The notes: generated from the sequence alone by a model not told the origin. DNA of 64,000 nucleotides from Streptomyces flavofungini (GCF_030388665.1 NZ_CP128846.1:1984001-2048000), one strand, 5' to 3'. Counted from the first letter of the stretch, positions 54,062 through 63,353 are shown. Translations and numbers: made by a program.

Positions 54062-55063
54062 CTACTCCTTCTCCACCAGCCCCACCAACTCCGCCACCGC
54101 CATGGACCCCGCCTGCCTGCGCCGGCGCGCGAACTCGTTGGCGAGGCGCCGCAGTACGTCGTTCACGGGGGTCGGGACGCCGTGCAGGCGGCCGAGGAGC
54201 ACGATCTCGCCGTTGAGGTAGTCGGCCTCGATGGTGCCGGTGCCGCGGCTGAGGCTCTGCCAGGAGGAGCCGCCGCCCCGGGGCGTGCCGGGGAGCGGTT
54301 CGAGGGTGACGCGGTCGCCGCGCGCCGCGCGCTGCTCCCGCTCGCCGACCGCCTCGATCCCGGCGGCGGCGAGGACGGCCTCGCCCTCGGCGCGGGCGCG
54401 CCGCACCAGGGCGTGGGCGCCCTCGTCGGCGAGGGGCCCGGTGAGGGCCTCGACGGCGTTGGCGAGGTTGCCCAGGAGCTTGCCGTACTTCCATCGCATC
54501 ACGTCGTCGACCACGGGCGCGACCAGCTTGGCGCTCTCCAGGTCGGCGGCGATCCGGCGGGCCGTGTCGTCCGCGCCCGTCGGGTAGCGGCCGAGGTGGA
54601 GCACTCCGGTGGCGGGGGCGCCCGCGGCGGAGACGGTGCCGGGCTCGACGTAGGTGGCGGGCAGGAACACACACATGCCGTACACGTGGCGGAAGCGGCG
54701 CAGCGCCATCCGCTCGCTCTCGACGCCGTTCTGCGCGCAGACCAGCGGCAGCGCCTCGGCGGCGGTGGTGCCGCCCGCGACGGGACGGTGGGCCCAGGCG
54801 TCGAGGGCGGCCTCGGCGTCCTGGGTCTTCACGGCGAGGACGAGCACGTCGTCGGCGCGCAGTTCGCCGAGGTCGGCGGGGTCCTGGACGACGGGCGGCC
54901 GGTGGGTGCGGGTGCCGTCGGGCGTCCTGAGGGTGAGCCCGCGTTCCCGCAGCGCCTCGTGGTGCGCGCCGCGCGCGACCAGGACGACCTCGTGCCCCGC
55001 CTCGGCGAGGCGCCCGCCGACGCTGCCGCCGATGGCCCCCGCTCCGATCATGATGTAGCGCAT
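54062..55063 (-). CDS. 2-dehydropantoate 2-reductase (ketopantoate reductase family)
   Basis: A 333-aa protein. N-terminal NADPH motif MIGAGAIGGSVGGRLAEAG, the PanE-type block LVCAQNGVESERMALRRF, and WKYGKLLGNLANAVEAL with the conserved Lys in the C-terminal domain. It reduces ketopantoate to pantoate in CoA synthesis, or acts on a related 2-oxo acid, as paralogues are frequent. Start ATG 55063. Divergent from the transglutaminase-like gene. Confidence 0.88.
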   Translation of the reverse strand: MRYIMIGAGAIGGSVGGRLAEAGHEVVLVARGAHHEALRERGLTLRTPDGTRTHRPPVVQDPADLGELRADDVLVLAVKTQDAEAALDAWAHRPVAGGTTAAEALPLVCAQNGVESERMALRRFRHVYGMCVFLPATYVEPGTVSAAGAPATGVLHLGRYPTGADDTARRIAADLESAKLVAPVVDDVMRWKYGKLLGNLANAVEALTGPLADEGAHALVRRARAEGEAVLAAAGIEAVGEREQRAARGDRVTLEPLPGTPRGGGSSWQSLSRGTGTIEADYLNGEIVLLGRLHGVPTPVNDVLRRLANEFARRRRQAGSMAVAELVGLVEKE

Positions 55064-55151
55064 GGCGCGAGCCTCGCACAGCGAACGGGTGAACGGTCAA
55101 GATCTTTCCGTATCTTGACCTTGCCCCAGGGACAGACTTCAGGCTCCCGGC

Positions 55152-56081
55152 ATGGACAGCGACTATCTGACCCAGAGCCCGTACACCGACCCCGGCCCGC
55201 ACCTCGACGCCCTCCTCGGTCCCGCCCCGCTCCCCCGGGACCCGGCCGCGCTCGCCGCCCTCGTGCGGGGCGTCGTCCTGCATCGGGAGGAGGGCGCCAG
55301 GTTCGGCCACGCGGTGCCCGAGGAGCGGATGCGCGAGGACGCCGAGTCCCGGTACGCCGCCGAACTCCTGCGGATCCTCGGCGAGCGCGGCGCCACCGCG
55401 CTGACCGAACCCCGTGAGCCCGCGGCGCGGTTCGTGGGCACCTGCCGTGACTTCGCGCTGCTGCTGTGCTCGCTGCTCCGGGCCACCGGCACTCCGGCGC
55501 GGCTGCGGTGCGGCTACGGCACGTACTTCCAGGCGGGGTTCCACGACAACCACTGGGTGACCGAGTTCTGGGCGGCCGGGCGCGGCTGGGTCCTCGCCGA
55601 CGCGCAGCTGCTGGTGGACGTCACGCTGGGCCGTGGTCTGTACGACATCGACTTCGACCCCATGGACGTGCCCAGGGAGCAGTTCGTGGTGGGCGGTGAG
55701 GCGTGGCGGGCGTGCCGGGAGGGGCGGGCGGATCCGGACACGTTCGGGGTGAGCACCGTCCCGGAGATCAAGGGGCTCGGCCTGGTGCGGTCCGACGTGG
55801 TGGCGGACCTGGCGGCGCTCGGCGGTGTGGAGGCGTTGCCGTGGGACGGCTGGGGCGTGATGGAGAAGGGCGAGGAGGAGGTCACGGCCGCGGACCTGGC
55901 GCTCCTCGACGAGGTGGCCGCCGTGACCTCGGCCGCCGGGCGGGCCGCGGACGCCCGGCGGCCGGACGCGGTGCGCCGGCTGCTCGCGGACCCCCGCCTC
56001 GCCGTCCCGGACCGGGTCGTCTCGCACACCACGTACGGCGGGACGCGGGTCGTCAGTCTGCCGGGGGCGGCTCGGCGGTGA
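55152..56081 (+). CDS. Transglutaminase-like protein
   Basis: A 309-aa protein. The triad is seen as GTCRDFALLLCSLLRATG (catalytic Cys), DNHWVTEFW (His) and RGWVLADAQ (Asp). No signal peptide, so cytoplasmic. Such domains act as peptidases or amide-forming enzymes; no substrate is known. ATG 55152. Its last 29 bases overlap the convergent NTF2-like gene. Confidence 0.85.
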   Translation: MDSDYLTQSPYTDPGPHLDALLGPAPLPRDPAALAALVRGVVLHREEGARFGHAVPEERMREDAESRYAAELLRILGERGATALTEPREPAARFVGTCRDFALLLCSLLRATGTPARLRCGYGTYFQAGFHDNHWVTEFWAAGRGWVLADAQLLVDVTLGRGLYDIDFDPMDVPREQFVVGGEAWRACREGRADPDTFGVSTVPEIKGLGLVRSDVVADLAALGGVEALPWDGWGVMEKGEEEVTAADLALLDEVAAVTSAAGRAADARRPDAVRRLLADPRLAVPDRVVSHTTYGGTRVVSLPGAARR

Positions 56082-56472
56082 ACGGGGTGCCCTGATGGAA
56101 CCAGAGCAGCCAGCCCTCGTCGGTGCGCCGCCACAGTGAACTGCGGTGCGCCAGACGGCCGTTGGTGTCGGTGTCGAACGTCAGGTGCACCACGCCCTCG
56201 GCGATCTGGACGCCCCGCATGCGGGAGGTCGTGGTGGGGCGGCCGCCGGGCTCGGGCCGGGCGGTGAGCACCTTGACGATCGACTCCCGGTCCCAGCGGG
56301 CGCCGGACGCGCCGAACTCGGTGAACTCCGGGTGCAGGAGCGCGCCGAACAGCGCGGGCGAGGCGCGCACTTCGGGGTCGAGCAGGCGCAGCTCGTTCTC
56401 GATGGCGGCCTCGACGGCGGGCGAGCGGCCGGGCAGATCGGGCAGGCCGGACGTGGCGGACGTGTCAGGCAT
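56053..56472 (-). CDS. NTF2-like/DUF4440 family protein
   Basis: A 139-aa alpha+beta barrel-type protein: AIENELRLLDPEVRASPALFGALLHPEFTEFGASG near the N-terminus and WRRTDEGWLLWFHQGTPF at the C-terminus. Both are typical of SnoaL-like proteins in the DUF4440 group. The role may be a small enzyme or binding protein. ATG 56472 lies inside the last codons of the upstream DUF1697 gene (8-base overlap), so translation may be coupled. Confidence 0.85.
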   Translation of the reverse strand: MPDTSATSGLPDLPGRSPAVEAAIENELRLLDPEVRASPALFGALLHPEFTEFGASGARWDRESIVKVLTARPEPGGRPTTTSRMRGVQIAEGVVHLTFDTDTNGRLAHRSSLWRRTDEGWLLWFHQGTPFTAEPPPAD

Positions 56473-57016
56473 CGGTCAGCTCCACGAGCTTGGTGACGGT
56501 GTTCCAGTTGCGGCTGGTGGCGATGAGCCCCTTGGTGAGCGCCGGGCGCGCCAGGGCCTCGGCGAGCTCGGAGCGGCCGAGGCCGTCGGGGGCGTACAGA
56601 TACAGGACGCGGTCGCCGAGCCGGAACTCCTCCGGCAGGAAGGCCGCTTGGTCGAGGGCGGTGAACCGGGCGGCGTCGACGGGCGCGGAGAAGTAGGTGG
56701 CGTGCAGCTGCCTGCCTTCGAGCGTGTCGGCGGGGAAGGGGCAGCCGTCGGCCACGGCCTTCAGATACGCGGCGTCGCGCACCAGGACGTCCACGTGGAA
56801 GCCGAATTCCGCCGCCAGGGCCGCGGTCAGCTCGGCGGCCAGGCTCTCCTCGTCGCCGTGGTCCGCGGTGAAGACGGCGTTGCCGCTCTGCAGGTACGTC
56901 CGTACGCCGCCGTGGCCGAGCCCTTCGAGGAGCGCGCGCAGGCGTGCCATGGGCACCTTCCTGCTGCCGCCCACATTGATGCCGCGCAGCAGCGCCGCGT
57001 AGATCTTCGTCGCCAT
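56465..57016 (-). CDS. DUF1697 family protein
   Basis: A 183-aa protein. MATKIYAALLRGINVGGSRKVPMARLRALLEGLG and VRTYLQSGNAVFTAD are hallmark DUF1697 blocks. Its structure class is known but the biochemical role is not. ATG 57016 (MATKIY) is preferred; a GTG two codons upstream is open. It overlaps the next gene by eight bases. Confidence 0.9.
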   Translation of the reverse strand: MATKIYAALLRGINVGGSRKVPMARLRALLEGLGHGGVRTYLQSGNAVFTADHGDEESLAAELTAALAAEFGFHVDVLVRDAAYLKAVADGCPFPADTLEGRQLHATYFSAPVDAARFTALDQAAFLPEEFRLGDRVLYLYAPDGLGRSELAEALARPALTKGLIATSRNWNTVTKLVELTDA

Positions 57017-57038
57017 GCGCACACGATAAGGCGGCCGC

Positions 57039-57061
57039 CGTGCCCCGTGGGGGTGGGCACG
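57039..57061 (-). terminator. Terminator downstream of the subtilase gene
   Basis: CGTGCCC (57039-57045) pairs with GGGCACG (57055-57061) around a nine-base loop, 28 bases past the protease stop on the minus strand. Confidence 0.55.
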
Positions 57062-57089
57062 ACGACCGCCGGCTTCTTCCGGGCCGTGA

Positions 57090-58298
57090 CTACTCGACGA
57101 CCTTCAGGAGCTTGTTGGGGGTGCCCTCGCTGGGGTTGGAGATCTTGTCCGGCGTGGCGCCGTCGGTCAGCGCCTTGGCGACGGCGTCGGGCGTGGCGTC
57201 CTTGTGGGCGCCGAGGTAGACGGCGGCGGCGCCGACGACGTGCGGGGTCGCCATCGAGGTGCCGGAGATCGTCTTGGTGGCGTCGTCGCCGGTGTTCCAG
57301 GCGGACGTGATGTCCGAGCCCGGGGCGTAGATGTCCACGACGGAGCCGAAGTTGGAGAAGTCCGACTGCTCGTCGTCCTTGGTCGAGGAGGCGACCGTGA
57401 TGGCCTCCTCGACGCGGGACGGGGAGCCCTGGCCGGCGTCGCTGGACTCGTTGCCCGCGGCCACGCCGTAGGTGACGCCGGCGGCGATGGACTTCTTCAC
57501 GGCCTCGTCCAGGGCCTCGTCAGCGCCGCCGCCGAGGCTCATGTTGGCGACGGAGGGGCCCTGGTGGTTCTTGGTGACCCAGTCGATGCCCGCGACGACC
57601 TGTTCGGTGGTGCCGGAGCCCTGGTCGTCCAGGACGCGGACGGCGACGATCTTCGCCTTCTTGGCGACGCCGTGCGCGTCACCGGCGATGGTGCCCGCGA
57701 CGTGGGTGCCGTGGCCGTTGCCGTCGTCGGCGTCGTCGTCGTTGTCGATGGCGTCGAAGCCGGAGGTGGCGCGGCCGCCGAAGTCCTTGTGGCTGACGCG
57801 GACACCGGTGTCGATGACATACGCGGTGACGCCCTCGCCCGCGGCGTCGGGGTAGGTGTACTTCTTGTCGCCGGCCGTGTCGGCCTGGTCGATGCGGTCC
57901 AGGCCCCACGACGGCGGGTTGTCCTGGGTGGCGTCGATCGAGAACTTCTTGTTCTGCACGACCTTGTCGACGGCCGGGTCGGCGGCGAGGCGCTTGGCCT
58001 CGGTCTCGGACAGGCTCTTGGCGGCGAATCCGTTGACGGCCGAGGAGTAGTTGCGGCTGAGCTTGCCGCCGTACTCCTGCGCGAGGTCGGACTTGGCTTC
58101 CTTGTCCGCCTTCTCGTCGAGCAGCACGATGTAGCTGCCCTCGACGGCGCCCTTGGCGTCGGCGCCGTAGACCTTGCCCTCGGCGGGCGTCGACGCACCT
58201 GCGAACGTTCCCGCGAACACGGTGACACCGACCGCGGTGGCGGCGGTGGCTATCGCAGCGGTGAGCTTCATCGTGCGAGCGCGCTTGTGAGTTGCCAT
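57090..58298 (-). CDS. Secreted S8 family serine protease (subtilisin-like)
   Basis: A 402-aa precursor. An N-terminal signal (KLTAAIATAATAVGVTVFAG) and an inhibitor_I9 propeptide (YIVLLDEKADKEAKSDLAQEYGGKL, about 56-120) precede the catalytic domain. Catalytic residues are Asp163 (VIDTGV), His196 (NGHGTHVAG) and Ser348 (SGTSMATPH). It is exported, processed and degrades proteins outside the cell. Start ATG 58298. A 16-bp palindrome and an A/T-rich dyad lie in its promoter region. Confidence 0.93.
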   Translation of the reverse strand: MATHKRARTMKLTAAIATAATAVGVTVFAGTFAGASTPAEGKVYGADAKGAVEGSYIVLLDEKADKEAKSDLAQEYGGKLSRNYSSAVNGFAAKSLSETEAKRLAADPAVDKVVQNKKFSIDATQDNPPSWGLDRIDQADTAGDKKYTYPDAAGEGVTAYVIDTGVRVSHKDFGGRATSGFDAIDNDDDADDGNGHGTHVAGTIAGDAHGVAKKAKIVAVRVLDDQGSGTTEQVVAGIDWVTKNHQGPSVANMSLGGGADEALDEAVKKSIAAGVTYGVAAGNESSDAGQGSPSRVEEAITVASSTKDDEQSDFSNFGSVVDIYAPGSDITSAWNTGDDATKTISGTSMATPHVVGAAAVYLGAHKDATPDAVAKALTDGATPDKISNPSEGTPNKLLKVVE

Positions 58299-58793
58299 GA
58301 AGAGGGGTCTCCTCGTGGTGTGCTGTGGGGGGATGTGGGGGGTTTCAAAGCTTTTACGCCGTGCGCAGCCATGGCTGCGGCGCCCTGGGAACTCCGAAAG
58401 AACTGAAGATCTTTGGGCGTTGGGACGAAACCTTGTCTGAATGACGGGCGCAGATCAATACCTTCATACGCCTGTGACTTGTTCAACAAGGTTCCGTAAT
58501 AACAAAAAGGGTTCGCAGTGGCAGATCGGACACGACGGAACGTATACATCCGTCGGCGGGGTTCCGGCGCCCCTGTCGCGGGCGGGTTTCCCGCGTGGGC
58601 GCGGCCGTCCGTCCCGAGTGGGTGTAGGTGCCAAGTCCCCGATAGATGTAGGGGGCTTGAGAGGATGTGTCTCCTCCCTCGGTCGGGCGGCGGTTCACCT
58701 GCGGGCACGATGAGGCCTCGGGCGTGCCGCCCTAGCGTCGTGAGCACGGGGCGGCAGGGTGCCGCCGCCGCACGACAGGGGGCGGGCGCCATC
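58299..58793. promoter_or_regulatory. Divergent intergenic region between subtilase and MMPL exporter genes
   Basis: 495 bases without a gene. It holds a perfect 16-base palindrome (58364-58379, CGCAGCCATGGCTGCG) about 70 bases from the protease start, and an A/T-rich dyad CTTGTT-c-AACAAG (58478-58490). On the minus strand, TTGTTG within this dyad and TATGAA 15 bases further form a possible protease promoter. Nothing similar was recognised for the exporter. Confidence 0.4.
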
Positions 58794-61073
58794 ATGAGCA
58801 GCGCAGGGACACCCGTGCGGGGCTTCGCCGCGCGGGCCGGTGGCTGGAGCGCACGGCACCGGTGGGCGGCGGTCGGCATCTGGGTCCTGTTCGTCGTCCT
58901 CGCCATGGGCGTCGGTTCGGCCGTGGGCCGGGCCGAGTCGCGGGAGGGTGATCTCAAGGGCGAGACCAGCCAGGCGCAGCGGATCACCGACGACGCGGAC
59001 GTGGAGGAGCCGACGGGCGAGACGGTGCTCGTGCAGGCCCGCGGCGGCGAAGGACCCAAGGCCACGGACCCGCGCTTCCGCGCCGCCGTCGACGACGTCG
59101 TCAAGGCCGTACGGGGCACCGGCGAGGCCTCGGCCGTCACCTCCCCGTACACGTCGGGCACGGTCTCCGAGGACGGCCGCAGCGCGCTCGTCCAGGTGGA
59201 CCTGCGCGGTGACCCCGACGACTCCGCCGACCGCATCGAGCCGGTCCTCAAAGCGGTCGAGGGTGTGGCGGACCGGCACGAGGACGCGGGGCTGCGGATC
59301 GAGCAGATCGGCGGCGCCAGCATGGAGAAGACGTTCGACGACGCCTTCGGCAGCGACTTCGAGCAGGCCGAGTACTCCGCCGTGCCGGTGGCCTTCGGCA
59401 TCCTCCTGATCGCGTTCGGCGCCCTGGTGGCCGCGCTGCTTCCGGTGCTGCTCGCGATGTCCGCGATCGTGGCGACGATGGGCCTGATGGCCCTGGTGAG
59501 CCATGTCCAGCCGATGAGCGACGTGGCGAACTCGGTGATGCTGCTCGTCGGGCTCGCCGTCGGTGTCGACTACTGCCTCTTCTATCTGCGGCGCGAACGC
59601 GAGGAGCGGGAGAAGGGCCGGGACGCGCAGACGGCGCTGCGGATCGCGGCGGCGACCAGCGGCCGCGCCGTGGTCGTCTCCGGCATCACGGTCTGCGTGG
59701 CGATGGCGGGCATGCTCTTCACCGGCATCACCGACTTCGAGGCGATGGGCCTGGCCTCACTGATGGTCGTCGCGGTGGCGATGGTCGGCTCGGTGACCGT
59801 CCTGCCCGCGCTGCTCTCGCTGCTCGGCGAGCGGGTGGAGAAGGGGCGGCTGCCGTTCCTGCGGCGCCGGGCCCGGGCCGGGCGGGCGGACGCGGGCGGG
59901 AGCAGGCTGTGGGGCTCCGTGGTCGGCGGGGTGCTGCGGCGGCCGGTGCTGTGGACGGTGGTCGCGGCGGGCGCTCTCGCGGCGATCGCGCTGCCCGCGC
60001 TCGGTATGAAGACCCAGGAGCTGACCCTGGACCAGGAGTTCGGTGACTCGCTGCCGATCGTGGCCACGTACGAGCGGGTGAACGAGGCGTTCCCCGGGGG
60101 CGCCGAGCCCGCCGAGGTGGTCGTGAAGGCGGCCGACATCGACGCCCCCGCCGTCACCGAGGCCATCGCCGACTTCCGGGAGCGTGCGGTCGGTTCCGGC
60201 GCGTCGAAGGGGCCGGTGGAGGTGACCCTGCACAAGAAGGAGAACGTGGCCGTCCTGAGCGTGCCGCTGGTCGGGGGCTCCGACCAGGACGAGGCGGCGA
60301 AGAGCCTCACCCTGATCCGCGACGAGGTGCGGCCCGCGACGCTCGGCCGGGTGGACGGCGTCGAGGCGCCCGTGACCGGACAGGTCGCCTCCTCCAAGGA
60401 CTTCAGCGAACAGATCAGCTCGTCCGTGCCGCCCGTGTTCGCCTTCGTGGTGGTCTTCGCCTTCCTCCTGATGCTCCTCTCCTTCCGCTCCCTCGCCGTC
60501 GCGGTCACCTCGATCCTGCTCAACCTGCTGTCGGTGGGGGCGGCCTACGGCATCCTCGTCATGGTCTTCCAGCACGGCTGGGGCGCGTCGCTCGTCGGCG
60601 CGGAGGGCGTGGGCGCGATCGTGGCGTGGCTGCCGCTGTTCCTGTTCGTCATCCTGTTCGGCCTGTCGATGGACTACCACGTGTTCGTGGTCTCGCGGAT
60701 CAGGGAGGCGCGGCTCCAGGGGCGTACGACCCGGGACGCGATCGCGCACGGCGTCGTCACCACCGCGGGCGTGGTCACCAGCGCGGCCGTCATCATGGTG
60801 GCGGTGTTCGCGATCTTCGGGACGCTGTCCATGCAGTCGATGAAGCAGATGGGTGTCGGTCTCGCGGCCGCCGTCCTCATCGACGCGACCGTGATCCGCG
60901 GGGTGCTCCTGCCCGCCGTGATGGCGCTGCTCGGCGAGCGGAACTGGTATCTGCCGCGCTGGCTGGGGTGGCTGCCCGACCTCACCCACGACGAGTCGGC
61001 ACCCGCGGGGACCGCCCCGGCCGCGGCGCCGGAGCCGCCCCGTACGCCCACCGCGGCAGGAAGTACTGGGTGA
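58794..61073 (+). CDS. MMPL family transporter
   Basis: A 759-aa exporter with about 12 membrane helices in two RND-like halves. Each half has a large extracytoplasmic loop and a helix cluster: ALVAALLPVLLAMSAIVATMGLMALVS and FAFVVVFAFLLMLLSFRSLAVAVTSILLNLL. VGVDYCLFYLRREREE and FGLSMDYHVFVVSRIREA carry the conserved Asp/Tyr pair region used for proton coupling. Substrate may be a lipid or antibiotic. ATG 58794 has AGGGGG upstream. Its last 92 bases overlap the convergent YczE-like gene. Confidence 0.9.
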   Translation: MSSAGTPVRGFAARAGGWSARHRWAAVGIWVLFVVLAMGVGSAVGRAESREGDLKGETSQAQRITDDADVEEPTGETVLVQARGGEGPKATDPRFRAAVDDVVKAVRGTGEASAVTSPYTSGTVSEDGRSALVQVDLRGDPDDSADRIEPVLKAVEGVADRHEDAGLRIEQIGGASMEKTFDDAFGSDFEQAEYSAVPVAFGILLIAFGALVAALLPVLLAMSAIVATMGLMALVSHVQPMSDVANSVMLLVGLAVGVDYCLFYLRREREEREKGRDAQTALRIAAATSGRAVVVSGITVCVAMAGMLFTGITDFEAMGLASLMVVAVAMVGSVTVLPALLSLLGERVEKGRLPFLRRRARAGRADAGGSRLWGSVVGGVLRRPVLWTVVAAGALAAIALPALGMKTQELTLDQEFGDSLPIVATYERVNEAFPGGAEPAEVVVKAADIDAPAVTEAIADFRERAVGSGASKGPVEVTLHKKENVAVLSVPLVGGSDQDEAAKSLTLIRDEVRPATLGRVDGVEAPVTGQVASSKDFSEQISSSVPPVFAFVVVFAFLLMLLSFRSLAVAVTSILLNLLSVGAAYGILVMVFQHGWGASLVGAEGVGAIVAWLPLFLFVILFGLSMDYHVFVVSRIREARLQGRTTRDAIAHGVVTTAGVVTSAAVIMVAVFAIFGTLSMQSMKQMGVGLAAAVLIDATVIRGVLLPAVMALLGERNWYLPRWLGWLPDLTHDESAPAGTAPAAAPEPPRTPTAAGSTG

Positions 61074-61782
61074 CGGGCCCCATCGCGAGGGCGTACAGCA
61101 CGGTCCCCGCGCCCACGCTCCCGCCGAGCAGCCAGCCCACGGCGAGGACGGCGAGCTCGATCAGGGTGCGCACGAACCGGATGGAGCGCCCGGTGGCCGC
61201 GGCCAGGCCGGTCATCAGGCCGTCTCTCGGTCCCGGCCCGAGGCGGGCCCCCACATAGACCGCGACGGAGAGCCCGTTGGCGAGGATCCCCACGACGAGG
61301 AGGCCGATCCGGGTCCCGAGGCCCAGGTCCGCGGGCACCAGCCAGAGGCCGAGGTCCGACGCGTACGCCACGACGATCACGTTGGCGCCCGTGCCGAACC
61401 TCGGCCGCTGTCCGAGCGGGATCCACAGCAGCAGCACGAGCACGCCGACCACGGCGCTGACGGTGCCGAAGCTGAGCGGGGTGTGGCGCTCGACGCCCTG
61501 GTTCAGGACGCTCCAGGGGCTGACGCCGAGCCCGGCCCGGACGAGGACGCCGATGCTGAGTCCGTACAGGGCGAGGCCGAGGAGGAGTTGGGGCAGCCTG
61601 CGCCGGGGGCGCTCGGTGAGGGGCAGGTAGGTGAGCGCGGGTGGGGTGGGGGTGCGGGGGTCGGGGCGGTCGGGGTCGGGGTCGGTGTCGCGGCCGGGGT
61701 CGCGGCCGGGGTCGCGGCCGGGGTCGCGGCCGGGGTCGCTGTCAGTGCCGCGGCCGGTGTCGCTGTCGGCGGGGTGCCGCAT
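60982..61782 (-). CDS. YczE/YitT-like membrane protein
   Basis: A 266-aa protein of about five helices (LPQLLLGLALYGLSIGVLVRAGLGVSPWSV, GTVSAVVGVLVLLLWIPLG, ...). YczE proteins are often encoded beside a MocR regulator, as here. The N-terminal ~60 residues are disordered with repeated DPGR. ATG 61782 has TGGAGG upstream; a TTG at 61833 would extend it into the shared operator region, less likely. Probably the target of the neighbouring regulator. Confidence 0.8.
   Translation of the reverse strand: MRHPADSDTGRGTDSDPGRDPGRDPGRDPGRDTDPDPDRPDPRTPTPPALTYLPLTERPRRRLPQLLLGLALYGLSIGVLVRAGLGVSPWSVLNQGVERHTPLSFGTVSAVVGVLVLLLWIPLGQRPRFGTGANVIVVAYASDLGLWLVPADLGLGTRIGLLVVGILANGLSVAVYVGARLGPGPRDGLMTGLAAATGRSIRFVRTLIELAVLAVGWLLGGSVGAGTVLYALAMGPVTQYFLPRWAYGAAPAPRPGRSPRVPTRRG
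61688..61735. repeat. Four 12-bp tandem repeats inside the YczE-like gene
   Basis: Four units of TCGCGGCCGGGG encode the repeated Asp-Pro-Gly-Arg run in the disordered N-terminus. In-frame slippage could vary its length. Confidence 0.8.
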
Positions 61783-61827
61783 GCCGGGGTGCCTCCACAG
61801 GTGTTCGGACGACGCATCGGCGCTCAA

Positions 61828-61878
61828 GGCCAATGGTGGCGAGTCTGTAGAGTGATTGGCCCGTAAGGCAGGGCCAAT
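61828..61878. promoter_or_regulatory. GGCCAAT/ATTGGCC operator cluster between YczE-like and MocR genes
   Basis: GGCCAAT at 61828-61834 and again at 61872-61878 are direct repeats 44 bases apart, about four helical turns; ATTGGCC at 61855-61861 forms an inverted repeat with the second copy (10-base spacer). The cluster lies just before the ATG of the MocR-type regulator and upstream of the YczE-like gene, so a regulator dimer could bridge sites and control both. Confidence 0.6.
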
Positions 61879-61892
61879 CCGGGGAGAGTGGT

Positions 61893-63353
61893 ATGGCGGA
61901 GCGGGAGACGCGGGACCGGACCCTGGGCAGCCGCCAACTCGCCGCCCTGCTCCCGGACCCGGCGGGGGCCCGGCCCGCGTACCGGCATCTGGCGCGGGCG
62001 ATCGGCGCGCTGATCCTCGACGGCCGGATCGCGCTGCACGTCCGGCTCCCCGCCGAACGGGAGCTCGCCACGGCCCTCAACACCAGCAGGGCGACGATCA
62101 CCGCGGTGTACGACCTGCTGCGCGAAGGCGGCTACGCCCGCAGCAGACGAGGGGCGGGTACGTGGACGGCGTTGCCCGAGGGCCGGGCACCGCACGGCGT
62201 CAGCCGGCACCTGCGGCCCCACGACAGCGCCATCGACCTGGCCAGGGCCGCGCCCGCGCTGCCCGAACAGGTCCTCGTCGACGCGCTCGCCGAGGTCACG
62301 CCCCGCCTCGCCGAGCACACCCGCATGCCCGGCTACCACCCCTACGGCCTGCCCGAGCTGCGGGCCGCCGTCGCCGAGCGGTTCACACGGCGGGGCCTCG
62401 CGACCGTGCCGGACCAGGTCCTCGTGACCTCCGGCGCGCAGCACGCGCTCACCCTCGTCCTCGGGCTGCTGTGCCGCCCGGGCGACCGGGTGCTGGTCGA
62501 GAACCCGTCGTACCCGAACGCCCTGGAGGCGATGCGCCGGGCCCGGCTGCGGACGGTGTCGGTGCCGGTGACCGACACCGGCTGGGACGTGGAGATCGTG
62601 GAGTCGACGCTGCGTCAGGCGGTGCCCCGACTCGCCTACCTGATCCCGGACTTCCACAATCCGACGGGCTGTCTGCTGCCCGCGGCAGACCGGGCGCGGG
62701 TGGTCCGGGCCGCGCACCGCTCCGGGACCTGGCTCGTCGTCGACGAGTGCCTGGCCGAGCTCGCGCTCGACGTGCCCGCGCCCGCGCCGCTCGCCTCGTA
62801 CGCCGGCCCCGACGCGGGCGGCGAGGTCATCACGGTGGGGTCGATGAGCAAGACGCACTGGGGCGGTCTGCGCATCGGCTGGCTGCGGGCGTCCTCGCGG
62901 CTCGTGACCGAGCTGGCCGGGCAGCGCGTCGCCACCGACATGGGCGGCTCGGTCCTTGACCAGCTCCTGGCCCTCGCCCTGCTCGACCGCCCCGGGGAGT
63001 TGCTGTCGCTCCGCGTCGAGCAGCTCCGCGAGCAGCGCGCCGCCCTGGCCGCCGCGCTCACCGAGCACGTGCCCCAGTGGACGTGGCGGCTGCCGTCCGG
63101 CGGCCTGTCCCTCTGGGTCGACCTGGGCGCGCCGATCGCATCGGCGCTCGCGGAGCGGGCGCTCGATCACGGCGTCCGGATCGAGGGCGGCGGCTGCTTC
63201 GCCCCCGACCCGGGCCTGTTCGAGCAGCGCCTGCGCATCCCGTACACCACGACCCCGGACACGCTGCGCGAGGCGGTCCAGCGCATGGCGAGGACGCTCG
63301 CCGACGGACTGCCCCGGACCCCGGCCGACCGCAAGCCGCACTGGATCGCCTGA
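61893..63353 (+). CDS. MocR-type regulator (GntR HTH + aminotransferase-like domain), YczR-like
   Basis: A 486-aa protein. The N-terminal winged helix (AIGALILDGRIALHVRLPAERELATALNTSRATITAVYDLL) and a fold-type I PLP domain with the Schiff-base Lys in TVGSMSKTHWGGLRIGWL define the MocR group. Pairing with a YczE-like gene suggests the YczR subgroup. It is expected to use PLP as effector or cofactor. ATG 61893 has GGGGAG upstream. The GGCCAAT cluster is its probable binding site. Confidence 0.9.
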   Translation: MAERETRDRTLGSRQLAALLPDPAGARPAYRHLARAIGALILDGRIALHVRLPAERELATALNTSRATITAVYDLLREGGYARSRRGAGTWTALPEGRAPHGVSRHLRPHDSAIDLARAAPALPEQVLVDALAEVTPRLAEHTRMPGYHPYGLPELRAAVAERFTRRGLATVPDQVLVTSGAQHALTLVLGLLCRPGDRVLVENPSYPNALEAMRRARLRTVSVPVTDTGWDVEIVESTLRQAVPRLAYLIPDFHNPTGCLLPAADRARVVRAAHRSGTWLVVDECLAELALDVPAPAPLASYAGPDAGGEVITVGSMSKTHWGGLRIGWLRASSRLVTELAGQRVATDMGGSVLDQLLALALLDRPGELLSLRVEQLREQRAALAAALTEHVPQWTWRLPSGGLSLWVDLGAPIASALAERALDHGVRIEGGGCFAPDPGLFEQRLRIPYTTTPDTLREAVQRMARTLADGLPRTPADRKPHWIA

